Source: Mansonella perstans (lineage: Eukaryota; Nematoda; Chromadorea; Rhabditida; Onchocercidae). From it: DNA of 64,000 nucleotides. The stretch spans positions 205,684 to 269,683 of the forward strand of contig JBAMDO010000067.1 in NCBI GenBank assembly GCA_037074765.1, given 5' to 3'. The notes below the pieces were generated by a model. The model saw nothing but the letters and a program-made list of their open reading frames with translations. It had not been told where the DNA came from and searched no databases. A program made the position numbers and the translations under genes. Positions 1 through 12,200 of the stretch are shown here, piece after piece (position 1 is the stretch's first letter; every line of letters starts with the position of its first letter).

Positions 1-167
1 TAATTACCCTTAATTAGTAAAATTTTGCAGTTATTTCAGTCACTGTTTTCTATTGCGATTCGTATTATAGCAGTGTTACTGTTTTCTATTTTTATACTAA
101 CTGCTTCATCTAATACATCAGTAGGTTACTGTTGATTGCTAATAAAGTCGCGTAATTTTTAATTACT

Positions 168-185
168 TGGTTTTCTTCTTCCAGT
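168..185 (+). other. Candidate spliced-leader (trans-splice) acceptor
   Basis: A pyrimidine-rich run ending in TTCCAG lies one base before the ATG at 186. No coding exon precedes it, so this 3' splice site most simply receives a nematode spliced leader. It helps decide the start codon of the PSME3IP1-like gene. The trans-splicing role is inferred, not shown. Confidence 0.5.
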
Positions 186-2210
186 ATGACTGATCGTTTT
201 GTAAGCGAGAAGGAACTGAATGAAGCAAAAAAACGGCGCCAGGAAGAGTGGGAAAAAGTCAGGAAACCTACTGATCCTACAGGTTTCTTTTATTTGTGTA
301 GTGGTTTGTTTTTTCTGGTATATTATTAGTATCCCTTATCAAGAATTGCCCTAGCGTTAGCAGTATTTTGCGAGAATTATAACGAAAGCAGCGCTACCAC
401 GCAACTTGGGCATGTTAACAATTGGAATGATTTCTAAATCATTATTTATAGTACACAGAACTCCTTTACTACATGTTTCTGTGGTCGAAAACTGTATTAT
501 GATCTAGGATGAGCTATAATGATTGTTGTTGTTGAGTACATTTTTATCCCAATTTGTATATTATCAGTTATCATTTAGCGTTTTAGAAGTTCCAGAGGAA
601 GAAGTTGACAATAGACCTTTATTTGATCGTTTAAAAGAAGTTCGTGATCGAAAGCAAGCAGAATTTGAAGAAGAGCATAGATTTAGTAAGTCTGTAATTA
701 ACTGATTATTGAATATATTCGATAATTGATATAAATGAAAGCAAAAAAAAAAGATATAAAGAAAATTTTGACTTTGAAGTGGTGAATATTTTGGAGAATT
801 GAATAGTACAGATTATTGAAGCATAATTTTTGTTTTTTATTCAGGAAATATGGTTAGAGGACTTGATGCAGATGAATGCGATTTTCTTTCTGGAGTTGAA
901 AATCTTAAGGCCAAGCAAGATCTTGAGAAAAATAAGGTTAACTGTTTTCAGTTTTCTTACTTGCAACGTTGGATACATTGATGATAAATGGTATTTTTCC
1001 TAACTTGTACAAGTGTCATTTTAAAATTCATGCAACAAAGGATCTCTTTTGAGATTTTTTTTGTGAGAACAATTGAGAAGGAATATGAGATTATAAGTTT
1101 CAGATTATTTAATAAATTCGTAAAAGAAGATGAAATGATCCTTGTGTCCTAATTCGTCCAAAACCATCAGGAATTGACCATTGGAACAGTTTCATTTATT
1201 TTTATAAATCCATAATATTAAATAATTTATTATAAGCCGAATATATAAAAATTGGCTAATAAGTGATTTTATTTCTAGTCAAGTATTTCCAAATTTAGGA
1301 CTGGTTTTCAGGAAGAAAGAGCGCTTTTAAGCGAAATTGATCGCGCTCAGTCACGTAGAAATGTAGTTGAAAATAGACCATCGATATCGGATTTACGAAT
1401 AAAACCAGCTGGTGATGCAGCACCAAAAGAAAATAAGCAAGCTGCAATACTTCGTATGGCGGTTAAAAGGAAAAGGTGTTTGGTTTTTCTTCAGTTTCTT
1501 TAATTTTAGAAAGTAGGGTACACTTGTATATATTTGTGAAATCTAATGATTAGTATCTGTTGCTTGAAAATTCTTTCGTCAGGAATGAAAGTAATGAAAT
1601 CTTTCGTTGTTTCTCCGGTCTGAGTATTTAAAGTAGAACAGAAGATTAGGAGCATTCTTCCAGAGTTTTTATTGAGTTTGTTTTTTCATTGTTTTTTGAA
1701 AATTTGTGAGTTTTGATTTTTCTTTTCCTTCATCAGCTCTTAATTCAGTGATGTTGGAATAGAAAAATGTGTTGAGAAGCGACCGTTGCTTAGTGCGATG
1801 TCATATGCTACTGCATATCCGTCTGCATTTAAAATAATTGATATTCTTCCTGGAATGGCGGATTATGCATCTTCAAGGTAATTATTATTTTGAATAATAT
1901 GCCAAATTTATTGATCCAATTATTGTCGATGAACTATTTCCGCTCGATAGAAAATAAAATGGTTTGAGGTATTTCACATTGTAATCCGGCTTATATATTG
2001 GCTTACATCAATAAGACATGCATTTTGAAAAAACCATTTCAATAACTAATAACTTTGGCCTAATACTTCAGTAATTCAAATTCGGATTCAAATTACGATA
2101 GTGATTCGGATAGTTCCAATGAGTTACCTATTTTGCCAGTGCTGATCCCGAGTGAGAACGAAGATAAAAATAAGCAGTTAAGTGATTCCGATTATGATTA
2201 CAGTGATTAA
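186..2210 (+). CDS. PSME3IP1: PSME3IP1/FAM192A (NIP30-domain) protein, six exons
   Basis: Exons 186-282, 587-685, 845-936, 1312-1475, 1749-1877 and 2072-2210 join in frame to 239 residues, close to the human FAM192A length. The NIP30 N-terminal domain is visible: [20 protein letters not shown], then a VPEEE...[10 protein letters not shown] segment, then [18 protein letters not shown]. The middle is charged and probably coiled. The C-terminal exon is rich in Ser/Asp and ends SDYDYSD, an acidic serine tail like the CK2-site tail of vertebrate homologues. In animals this nuclear protein binds the PA28-gamma (PSME3) cap of the 20S proteasome through its C-terminal half; function here is by homology. 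All donors are GT and all acceptors AG. The start is set by the splice acceptor at 184 and by alignment of the first residues with the family. Confidence 0.88.
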
Positions 2211-2415
2211 TACATTGGTATTAATGATTTTTTGTACATAATTATTGATGAGTGAAATAACAAAATTTTTTTTCAGTTCTTTGTTTCCCTTCATGGGTTT
2301 ATGTTTCCTGATTAAAACTGAACTACTGAAGAGGGGTTTATTGTATTTAAATATGTAGATTTATTGTATTCTGTAATTATGTAGTATTTATTGTATTTTA
2401 TGTAGAGATGGTAAT

Positions 2416-2421
2416 AATAAA
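2416..2421 (+). terminator. Poly(A) signal of the PSME3IP1-like gene
   Basis: AATAAA lies about 205 bases after the TAA stop at 2208-2210. It is the first canonical signal downstream, so it is the likely 3' end signal. Confidence 0.5.
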
Positions 2422-2534
2422 AATAGTAAGCTACTTTTGCAATAATGTGCAGAGTAACAGTGGCTGCGTTATACAACCGATTGTACATTAGCTCGAAATA
2501 GACAGTGTTGCTATTTGACGTTTTTAGATCGTAA

Positions 2535-2708
2535 ATGACGGATCAGGTTTGTATTTGTGGAGTATTTTAAGCAATTTTTTTTAGGAATTGAGAGATAAGG
2601 AATTACCGATGGTACATAAACGATGGAACCGTGGAAGTCAAGTACCTTCTTTATAATGTGATGCGTTCATTGATATCAGAACGAGCTAATCGAAGGCGGA
2701 AGTTTTAA
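2535..2708 (+). CDS. Possible tiny three-exon gene (about 30 residues), unrecognised
   Basis: ATG at 2535 follows an acceptor-like GTTTTTAG (to 2527). Exons 2535-2546, 2585-2636 and 2680-2708 join in frame to about 30 residues that begin MTDQELRDKELPMVHKRWNR and end in a strongly basic tail. A second donor at 2641 with the same third-exon acceptor gives a different, acidic ending and a stop at 2740-2742. I recognise no family. The distance to the upstream poly(A) signal (about 110 bp) is the spacing seen inside nematode operons, which would make this a downstream operon gene. The frame is short enough to be chance. Confidence 0.3.
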
Positions 2709-3184
2709 AGTGACGGATGTAACGCAATATTTTTGCTGTTGAAGGAAATTAGGTTATTCATTTTAAGATCATTTCTTGCAAAATTAGTTTTTCTCTTACC
2801 ATTTCTCCAGGATATTAGGAGGAGAGCATCTGTTACTTTATGGATACCGTTTATTAATGGTAAATTTTCGATGTATTTGTGTGATTTGCAATTAGTTGTT
2901 CAAAAATTGTCTTTGCTTCTAGAAATCTTCACTTGCTTTTTATTCTGTAGAACTTTTATTATTCAAAATATTTTTTTTTGGAAAATTCTACGTTCCATTC
3001 CATAAACTTCTTTTGTTTGTTGTGTTGAAAACTTGATGTAAATTGTGACTTGTACTGTTAAAATTGTTTCATATCAGAGTGACTTCACTGTATGCTAGCA
3101 TTGCTATGTGGATTGAATGAAGGATGTTTATAATGTCAGCTACCTTTTCGGTCATTCTGTTATCCAATTTGATAGGTCAAATGT

Positions 3185-3233
3185 CGAGCAGAATAAATTA
3201 TCAATCTCTAACGAGCAGAATAAATTATCAATC
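3185..3233. repeat. Short tandem duplication
   Basis: The motif CGAGCAGAATAAATTATCAA occurs at 3185 and again 27 bases later, followed by two TAACCC-like units (about 3234-3258). Confidence 0.8.
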
Positions 3234-3873
3234 CCCAACCACTATCCCTAACCCTAACGAAATCTGTTATGCAAGGCCTTAATTCATTCTTTTTATTTTT
3301 ATTTTTTTCCAACGATCTTCTGTAATTTTTTTTTTTAGGAATTTTCCGATTAAATATATTCATAAAATATATGATCAGAATTCTGTTGTATCTATATATA
3401 AAATCAATGAAGATTTTATTCTTTGAGCAGAATTATCGAAATAATTTATGAAGGAATAATCTAATCTGATTTTGAGACGAGAAGTAATTCTTCCAAATAT
3501 GTGCATGCATGATCGAAAGAAGGAATCAACTGATTGAGATTTTTAATATTCTACATTAAATATTTTAACAATACCAAATCACAAAGCACAGAATGTTTGT
3601 AAAAGCATCTAGCTGATATGAAAATTTTCAATCCTAATCAATTATTATTTCTTGCATCGCCAACATCAATTTTTACGTATTCTTATCATAATTTCTGAAC
3701 AAGAAGTTTTTGAGTCAGTTCTCTAAATTCAAGGATTTAAAAAAAAATGACATCCTGAATTTTGTTAATTGAAAATATAATGTGACATTTCTATGGAAGA
3801 AATGATTTAGACTGAATATTGGTGTAGACTTATTTATTTGATAATTTTGCATCATCTTTGCAATTTTTGGTCA

Positions 3874-4005
3874 GAATTCGATCGAAAGCAATTTTCGCTC
3901 ATCCAATCGCTGTCATCATTGCTTTTTTCTTATCATCCTTATTATTCCCATTGTGTTTGTTCACAGATAGAAATAGAAATATAAACATTGCTGAAAACCC
4001 TGCAA
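3874..4005 (+). CDS. Possible orphan exon encoding a membrane segment
   Basis: Between an acceptor-like TTGGTCAG and a donor-like GCAA|GTAATT lies an open segment reading IRSKAIFAHPIAVIIAFFLS and on to a polar NINIAENPA stretch. It has one clear transmembrane helix, somewhat like the first membrane helix of patched-type proteins. No partner exons were found within several kilobases on this strand. It may be a gene relic or chance. Confidence 0.18.
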
Positions 4006-4958
4006 GTAATTATGCTAATGCACAAGCTGTAGGAATTTACTAAAATTTACTGAAATTTGCCAATGAATGTCACAGGAAAAATGTGTTATGTTGAATATAT
4101 TTTCATGGAATGCAAACTAAGAATCGAGATTCTACAAGGATACAAGTTTACAGGACTGCTCTCCTCCTAGAATCAGAATGAAGAAATTATAGTTCTATTA
4201 ATCTGTAGCGAAATTGTAGTTCTATTAATTATTATAGCTCTATTAAAACCGCATTAGCAAAATCGTAGTTCTATTAAGAGGTACCTCCTGAATTATGATA
4301 TATTATCTAGCAACTCGAATTATTGGCACAGGTACGATCAGTAGTACACTGTAAATACTGTGTCCAATATTGATTTTTTAAATGATTTATAAGTTTACTT
4401 CTTTTATCAACTAAGTCAATAAATTGCAAAAGATCAAAAATACTTATTAGAAAGGGTTCATTTTGGATATTGCCATAATATTTAACTTTTTTTCAGTTTC
4501 ATTAGCAGTAAAATGGAGGATTAACGCGTAGATGATTAAATGTTATCAACGTGATGTAATTAAAATGAGATCTAAAGGTATGACTCACAATACAAATCAA
4601 ATGTACTTTTTCAATTACTACAAATTTTTTTCTTTTTTTGATTTCTTCCAAAATTTACAAATTTGATGAAACATGAAAGTTAATGTATTGGAAATGATTG
4701 AAATGATTGTTTTGAAGAATTTACGCATTCAATTCATTTCGTTTCAAATAGAAATAAAAAAAATCATTTCGTTTCAAATGTATAAAAAAACAAAAAACAA
4801 ATTGCATATGTGAGAGTTTTATTTCTTCCACAAATGTATCCAATTAATGTTAAGATGTACAGATTTCTTAGGAACTTGAAAGAATGTTAACTTACGAATA
4901 TTTTAAAGTGATAATATTTCAGGTAAGATACATAAGAGAAAAAAGTAAAAGACAACTT

Positions 4959-4999
4959 TTAAATGGTCAGTAAAACTGACCTTTTACCTGACCATTTAA
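4959..4999. repeat. Perfect 12-bp inverted repeat (hairpin)
   Basis: TTAAATGGTCAG at 4959-4970 and its exact reverse complement at 4988-4999 flank a 17-base loop. The loop begins TAAAACTGACC, offering an alternative inner pairing of GGTCAG with CTGACC. Confidence 0.75.
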
Positions 5000-5027
5000 G
5001 TGATTAACGATAGCTTATCACTTTATA

Positions 5028-5030
<3 letters not shown>

Positions 5031-5069
<39 letters not shown>
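5031..5069. repeat. (AC)n microsatellite
   Basis: Uninterrupted AC dinucleotide run of about 19 units, followed by a degenerate CACA tail to about 5082. Confidence 0.95.
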
Positions 5070-5179
5070 ACATACACACATATGAAAGTTTACAAGAATA
5101 TAGAATTAATCAATCCCTTCGTTATGCGCAATGCATTCCAAACAACTTTACTTCTTATTATGTAACTAAGCACATGTGT

Positions 5180-5230
5180 CGGTCTATCTGTCTGTCTTCT
5201 GCCTGTCTGCCTGTCTGTCTGTCTGTCTGC
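5180..5230. repeat. (TGTC)n microsatellite
   Basis: Imperfect CTGTCTGTC/TGCCTGTC tetranucleotide run. Confidence 0.85.
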
Positions 5231-5511
5231 ATATGTGTGTATGTAAGTTCTGGATTAGTTACCGTATCACAACATCTCTCATTCAATAGTGTCATTGAGA
5301 AGAGAAGGAAAAGAAGAAGAGAAGGTAGAAGAGGAATAGGAGGAAAAAGGATGTGAGAAGGAAGGAAGAGGAGGAGAATAGAGGGAGGGAGGATATCATT
5401 TCAAAATCATTGCATGCCTCCTTGTCCTGCCCTCCTTTTCCTCATAAAGCTATTTTCATGCAATATTCCTGCAGCTGTAGTAATAATAGTAATAGTAGTA
5501 GTAGCAGCAGT

Positions 5512-5680
5512 AACCAACTAACCAACCAACCAACCAACCAACCAATCAACCAATCAACCAAACAACCAACCAAACAACCAACCAAACAACCAACCAAACA
5601 ACCAACCAACCAACCAACCAACCAAACAACCAACCAATCAACCAAACAACCAACCAACCGACCGATCGGCCGACCGACCC
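5512..5680. repeat. (AACC)n imperfect tetranucleotide array
   Basis: About 170 bases of AACC/AACA units, ending in CGACCGAC variants. It is strand-asymmetric (A and C on +). Open frames on both strands here are repeat translations, not genes. Confidence 0.95.
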
Positions 5681-6213
5681 ATCGACCAATCCCCTAAAAG
5701 CCAACCCCATCAACATCGCTGACAAGGAAAGGATGTCCCATCCTGTCAACGCCGTCATGCTGTTGTTCATCCTGATGTGGTGATAATGATGTACAAACGA
5801 GGCTTATCTATTTTTTTTGCTTTTTTTTCTTTTTTTTTTTTTTTTTCAAGCAAAAATATATCGTTTTTGAAAAATTTCTTTCTGAATTCAATTCTGCAAT
5901 GATATTTATTTGATTGTTCTGCTTTCTATTTATTGATTTCCCGAAAAGAGGCAAACTTTTCTTCTCCATTCTGGACATTTCAGGAATTTTTGAAAAGTTT
6001 CTTTATCCTTTTCGACAAAAAACAATTAAAGGAAAAAATGAAAAAGGAAAAAAAAGGGAAAGTAAGAATGGGAAAAAACAAAATGTGTTAAAAGTAAAAG
6101 AAAGGAAATAAAGCATCAAATCCTGAAATTGAATCCATTAACAGCATCTGCATATCCTCCATTTGGTATCAGGTCATTATATTTGCGTGGGCGGAAACAA
6201 GAGAATTATTGTA

Positions 6214-9200
6214 ATGGCAATTTGTGCTGGTTGTAATAATGCAATACTGGATCGTTATGTCTTCCATGTACTCGAAAAAGCTTGGCATGCAAACTGTATT
6301 CAGTGTGCAGATTGTAAAGAGCCGCTAAGTGAAACTTGCTTTACACGAAATGGTTTAATATTATGCCGGAAAGATTTTGCAAGGTAGGAATGAATCAATC
6401 ATTTATTGTGCTTTCGATGATTAATTAATTTCGAAATAATTGTATAATAATTATAATTAGGATACTTAATATTGTCAAATTTTGTTGATTTTTTTAAAAA
6501 TTTCCATGTGATGTTTATGTCCTGAGGAAAGTTTTATGAGAAAGTATCAAATATTTCATGTCTGAATTTTCAACGGTTGATTTTAGCGTGAATTTAATCT
6601 TAATTTAATCATAAGTTAATCGTAAATTTAATCGTAATTTTTTTAAAAGCAAGTTTTTAATAATAGTAGTAACGCTTGCCAATATTTCCACAAATTAAAA
6701 AATAATTTAAAGTAATTATCCTGGGTCGCTTATATTATCAGCAATGACGTAAGAGGTTGACGTATTTCAAGTTGACGTATTTCCTTGTGTTGCTGGAAAA
6801 ATGTTTTATTTAGGCATACTATTGAAACATTTCGTTTTTTATTTTTAAGCAAAACATTAAAAACGAATGGCAATAAAATGACTTTTTTACTTTTGAAAAA
6901 GAACAAGAAATTCATGCACATTTAAACTTGAATTGAAATGCCACAAAAAGTTTTAATGAATTTTAAATCATTTCAATTTTACTTTTTCTCCTTAATAGTT
7001 AAGTAAATGAACAATGTTCTCGATTAATTGCAACAGATGAATTTCAATCCACCATATGTTGCTTAGTATATGCAATAATTGAATGATAAAATTGAATTTG
7101 AGAAAAAAATTTGTTAGAAAAAGGACAGTGAGTAAGGGAAAAGGGAAAAAAGAAAAGGAAAAAATGGTAGAGAATATGTTGGCTCGTTTAAAAATTGGCT
7201 AAGATTAATAGTTGTGACAATGAAGGAGGGAGGAAAGATGGACAAATTTAAGCGAAAACACGGGATGCGGGACTGCGGGACAACGGGGTTCGGGAGAAGA
7301 AGGAGAAGGAAAAAAGAACGGGAGAGGAAAGGGCATTTTCAATTAATATCCGGTTCAATTTTCATCAATTCCGAATAATCACATTTTTCTTTTTTCTGCT
7401 TTTCCTCCTCAATTCCTTCAGTTCCACCACTTTTTCCTCCTTCTGCCAATATCCCAACACTTATCCATTTCCTCTTCTCCGCTTTTCTTGTTTCATTCTT
7501 TCTTTTACCTCAAATCTGTGGCAGCACTATTTGGTGTATTTTATCATTTCTTATTGGCCTTTTAATTTTATCCCACAAACATTCCCCAACGGTTCCCTTT
7601 CAAGTCTTTTCTCAGAAATTTACTAATAATTTTTGTGCTTTTAAAAATCATTTTCTTTTAAACCATCAAAAGCAATATTTCGCTATAATTCTTAACAGAA
7701 ATTGGATAGAAATATTTGCAAGAAGTCTTTGCATTCTCATATCTCTTGCCTTTTGTGAAAATAACGATTTCAAGCTTATCAATGGCAATAACATATTTCT
7801 CAAAAATAATTATAATAAGAAAATAGAATTTACCAAAAAAATGTTTCATTGTTCAGATTTTCATAATTCACAAAATTTCGCAATTTTTTTTTTAAGGAAT
7901 GAAATTCCTGCATGATAAATTTGAATTAGATTTGATAGATTATTCTAATTATCACATATAGTAATAGTTCAATCATTGTCCAGTTGTGTCAGCTGATGCT
8001 TAAAATAGAATATAGTTTATGTAACTGATAATGATTTCAAAATAAGTTCTAAATGAAGAGGAATATTTGATTATTTCAGTTGTTACTGCTGTTAGAATAT
8101 GATTTCTGTGAACAGAGGAAAATGTTGAATTCAAATTAAAATATTTAAAAATGTTTAAAACTTAAAAGAATATCGTAACACTGATTTCAAAATAGTACAG
8201 GAGATATGGTACACGATGTGCGGGCTGCAATATGGGTTTAGATCGAAATGATTTGGTAAGACGAGCCCGTGATAAGGTTTTCCATGTACAGTGTTTCCAG
8301 TGTACGGTATGCCAAAAGAAACTAGACACCGGTGAACAGGTAAATTTTCTGCTGTTTTCAAATAAAATCTCTGAGTTTAAATTGAAATGAAAATTTTTAA
8401 TTCAAATTGAAAAAAAACAAGCATGAAAGTTTCATATGAAACAGTTAAATGCTTGTAATGATGCAATAAAATGTTATTATTTAATTTCCGTTATTATATC
8501 ATTTGTGTTTTTAGTTATAAAAAAAAAATTGATATTTTTGGATGATTTATGGCAATTTAATTTATGTCAAAAATTTTATATTTCATCAAAACCTTATTAA
8601 CAAGACAAATTTCGTAATAATTTATAAACAAATAAAAAAGTGAGGAGAGCCAAAATTGACTTTATTTCAATCTTATGCATCAATAACTGAATCGAAGACT
8701 CTTTTCTTAAACTTTGTTAGTTTGCTGCAATTTTCAACAGCTCTGAATGTCAAGAATTAACTTTTTTTTAAAAAGATTATTGTATTTTCTATTGCATATA
8801 TTTCACAGAATGTTTTCAAAAATGTTCAGTTTTACTAACATATTTGATGTTTGGTTTTCTGTCTGATATTTGTATGTCAAAGATGTTTGGTTTAACACGG
8901 GTGATAGACGTCATCAGGAGTAGTTGTGGTGATGGTGGTAATATTGATATGTGTATGGAACTCTCTTATTCCCCCGGGAGACATGTTAAGCGGGCTGAAA
9001 CTTGCCATTATGCGAAAACTATCCTTAAAATCTTTATATCCTTTTCCTTTTGAAATTTTAAAAAATATATATATATATATATTTGTGTAAATGATATTTT
9101 CATCGCTTTATTTTGAAATTTGTTTACATTTAAATCTATATATTTCGTGTATTTATGTATTTTTAATATCTGCCTTAATGACTGCAGATATTAATGAGTA

Positions 9201-12200
9201 ATATAATTACAGCTGTATATATTGAATGGGAATCGATTCGTTTGCAAACACGATTATCTTGCTAATCCCGGTAAGTTAACCACTTCCTCTTGAACATTCA
9301 ATAAAAATACTTTAAAAAATGAAATAAAAAAAATGTTTGGTTTGGAAATATTTTTCTCCTATTCAAATATCTTACAAATGTAAATAAATCAAAAAATATT
9401 GCTAATTTTTCGAATGATTTCAGAATTTAATGACTTGAAAAGATGACGTAAGAGCTGAGAATAATCAAATTAGAGAAGAATAATGTTTAAATCGCCCAAC
9501 AAATTATTCACCATACTCTAAAAAATGTACCTGAAGATCGGCCTATAACAAAATAATTAATTGAACAAAACTGAACTAATAATTCAAACATTTTTTTTTA
9601 ATTTTAATAACTGATTTTTTTAAAGTCTTTGATTAATTTTGAAGCGGACTGATAACTGTTTTACTTTTGAACTAATTCTTTTGAAGTGGATTTCATTCCC
9701 CGTATTCCTTTTTTTGCCAAGTTTTCAATTTGTAAATATATTTTAATCTTTTTAAGAGCTCCTTTTTAGTTGAAGCTTTTATTATTTCCGGTACTTTTAT
9801 GCAAATCGAAGCGAAAATTAAATCTTCTTCCGGTAGTAAAATTTACACTTCCATTCCACTACTTTGATGCATTCAATTATGTTTCGGTAATTTTGTCTGT
9901 CCTCACTTAACTTAATCAGATTATTAAAAGGAGCTAGAAGTGGATTAGCGTTCCGGTTATTACTATTACTGTACTAAACTTGGTTTCACTCACTTATTCA
10001 TTCATTCATCCATTCATTCATTCATTCATTCATTCATTCATTCACTCTTTCATGTTTCATCGCTTCATTGCATTTCTAATTCGTGGCATCATTTGTCATC
10101 AAAAATCCTACTTCGCAATCTCTTTTTACCCATATGACGTGTCCTTCTTCTTGTTTGGCTTATTCCAATGATACCCACTTACTTACTCATCCACTTCACT
10201 TCTCATTTCATTGAAATTTTCAACATCCGTCCTTTCATCTGTCCGTCAAACAGAAAAACGACAACATATTCGGTGGTAAGTATACATGAATAAATTTTAT
10301 ATCACTGACACCTTTTTGAATTTTCCAATTGATTATTGCTACAACTTCTCTCTGCAATTACACTCAAAACTCTCGAAGCAATCGAATTTTATACAAAAAA
10401 TCGCTGAAGAAAAAATAATATCAATGCATGCTAGTCGCATAGTGCAGTATTTTGATAAATCATTAAGAATTTACTTTTTCACTTAGTATCAATTCGCAAA
10501 CAATAATTGCATATAATTAAGAATCGATGTGATAGTTTTATGCCGTAAAATGTTTTTCAACTTTCCTTCGCCTAACTTTTGTCATTTAATCTGCAAACTA
10601 CTGTTTGAAAAGTTCATTTTAAAAGTTTGATTATTAAGCTATTCACTGTGCATTTTTTCCCAAACATATATGCCGAAATGTTCACTAAACTCTGCATTCA
10701 TTTCAATCTAAGATTTTTTCAAAATTACTTTACTTCTTTTCCTAATCTTACTTTGAATAGATTGCTTTACATATTGACAAATGACATTATTATATTATGT
10801 GATATTGAAGGAAAAAAACGGAGACGGAAAAATAATAACAAAATAAAACAATAATGGCAATTCATAAATGCTAATGAAATGATCCTTTTTTTTCCTTAAA
10901 TTTCAATTACCGTTTAAATTACCTCGGCCAGCCACAACGAGAGCAATAAACCTGACCAGTGAACCACCTGCTGAATGGAATCACCCCCACCCCAAAACAC
11001 ATCAAATTTTATTGGCTATTGATGTAGTGGAATTAGAAGTGCAATTAATATTTTGTTGCTATTGTTGTTTTTAACTTTTGCGGAAAACTCAAAAATATTT
11101 TTCATTTCCCCGAAAATTTTGTATTAAGAAGATGAAAAAAAACAATTTGTTTTTCAAAAAAAAAGACAAATAAATTTCCTTTTAAAGAAACGGTGTAGTA
11201 AAAGTAAATATTATTATTATTACTGCTACACGAAGTTTCAACTGAATAATTTTTTCATACTCTTTCTTAAAATTTCGTTTTGTTCGTTTTCAATTGCTCA
11301 TTAATCCATTAATATTTGCACTTATGGATCTTTCCCTTTTCGTTATTGGGAATATTTTTTAATTAAATGAAAAATATTTATTTTATTTATTCTGCGCATT
11401 TTGTTCATTTACAAAAAATAAAAAATTAAAGTTTCGAAAATACAATTCGTTATTGCCTATCATTAATATTATTCAGGCTCGAGTAGAAAAAATATTGTAA
11501 AATTATGCAGCCAAAGGAAACGATTGGAAAGTGCATAATATACTATAAAATTAAAAATCCATAATATACTATAAAATTAAAAATTGATCATCACTCATTT
11601 TGAGCTTTTTCGTTCATTTTCATTTTTTTTTTTTTTTTTTTTTATCAATATATGCAAATGAAATAAGCTTAAAAGTGCTCTATTATGGAAAAGCCGCTTT
11701 TATTCCTTTTTTTTTTCGGATTTTTATATTTGCATAATAGCAATGTATTACTGCATTGTAAACGTTTAGCCGGATATATTATCGTTAACATCATCAGATG
11801 GTTCTTTGTTTCGTGATATTTATTTTCTTTCCAAGCCAGAATAAATTTTCACAATGCGAAATGATAATTTATTTATATTCGATCTCTCCTCTTCTTCTTC
11901 TTCCTCGAGACTTATCCATTTCAAATTTTGACTATTAAATGGTATAAGCTTAATTATACAACGGAAGTATTAGCAACGAATATGAAATTTATACTTTCCT
12001 GAAAAGTTTTTTTCCAATCTACAACTTGTAAATGTTTTTTTCATACTTCTATTATCATCCCTCTTTGCCACCCAAAAAAAATTATGTCTTAAAAAAAAAT
12101 GTAACCAATACCGTAATCACTGTAAACTGATAAAGTTTTTCGAACTAAAAAAAATTAGAAGTTATACCATATTTTAAAAGTAAGTTGATTCTTCAAAATT

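Larger units (their letters stand above)
2743..6213. other. Intergenic region between the PSME3IP1-like gene and lin-11
   Basis: No confident gene. It holds a short tandem repeat (3185-3233), one coding-like membrane segment (3874-4005), a hairpin (4959-4999) and a run of microsatellites (5031-5680). Open frames in the microsatellites translate to Thr-His, Asn-Gln-Pro-Thr or Trp-Leu-Val repeats and are artefacts. The last few hundred bases before 6214 presumably hold the lin-11 promoter, but I see no recognisable site there. Confidence 0.6.

Noticed and set aside
2733..3005. 90-codon plus-strand frame starting at a TTG
   Set aside because: No ATG, very Phe/Leu/Ile-rich, no splice context or family resemblance.
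3234..3260. CCCTAACCCTAAC telomere-like motif
   Set aside because: Only two units, and nematode telomeres use TTAGGC.
5353..5770. Three long overlapping open frames on both strands
   Set aside because: They are translations of the AACC tetranucleotide array.
10254..10275. A 22-base segment with good acceptor and donor inside the large lin-11 intron
   Set aside because: Including it shifts the frame and makes a TGA with the next exon; skipping it joins exons 3 and 4 in frame.
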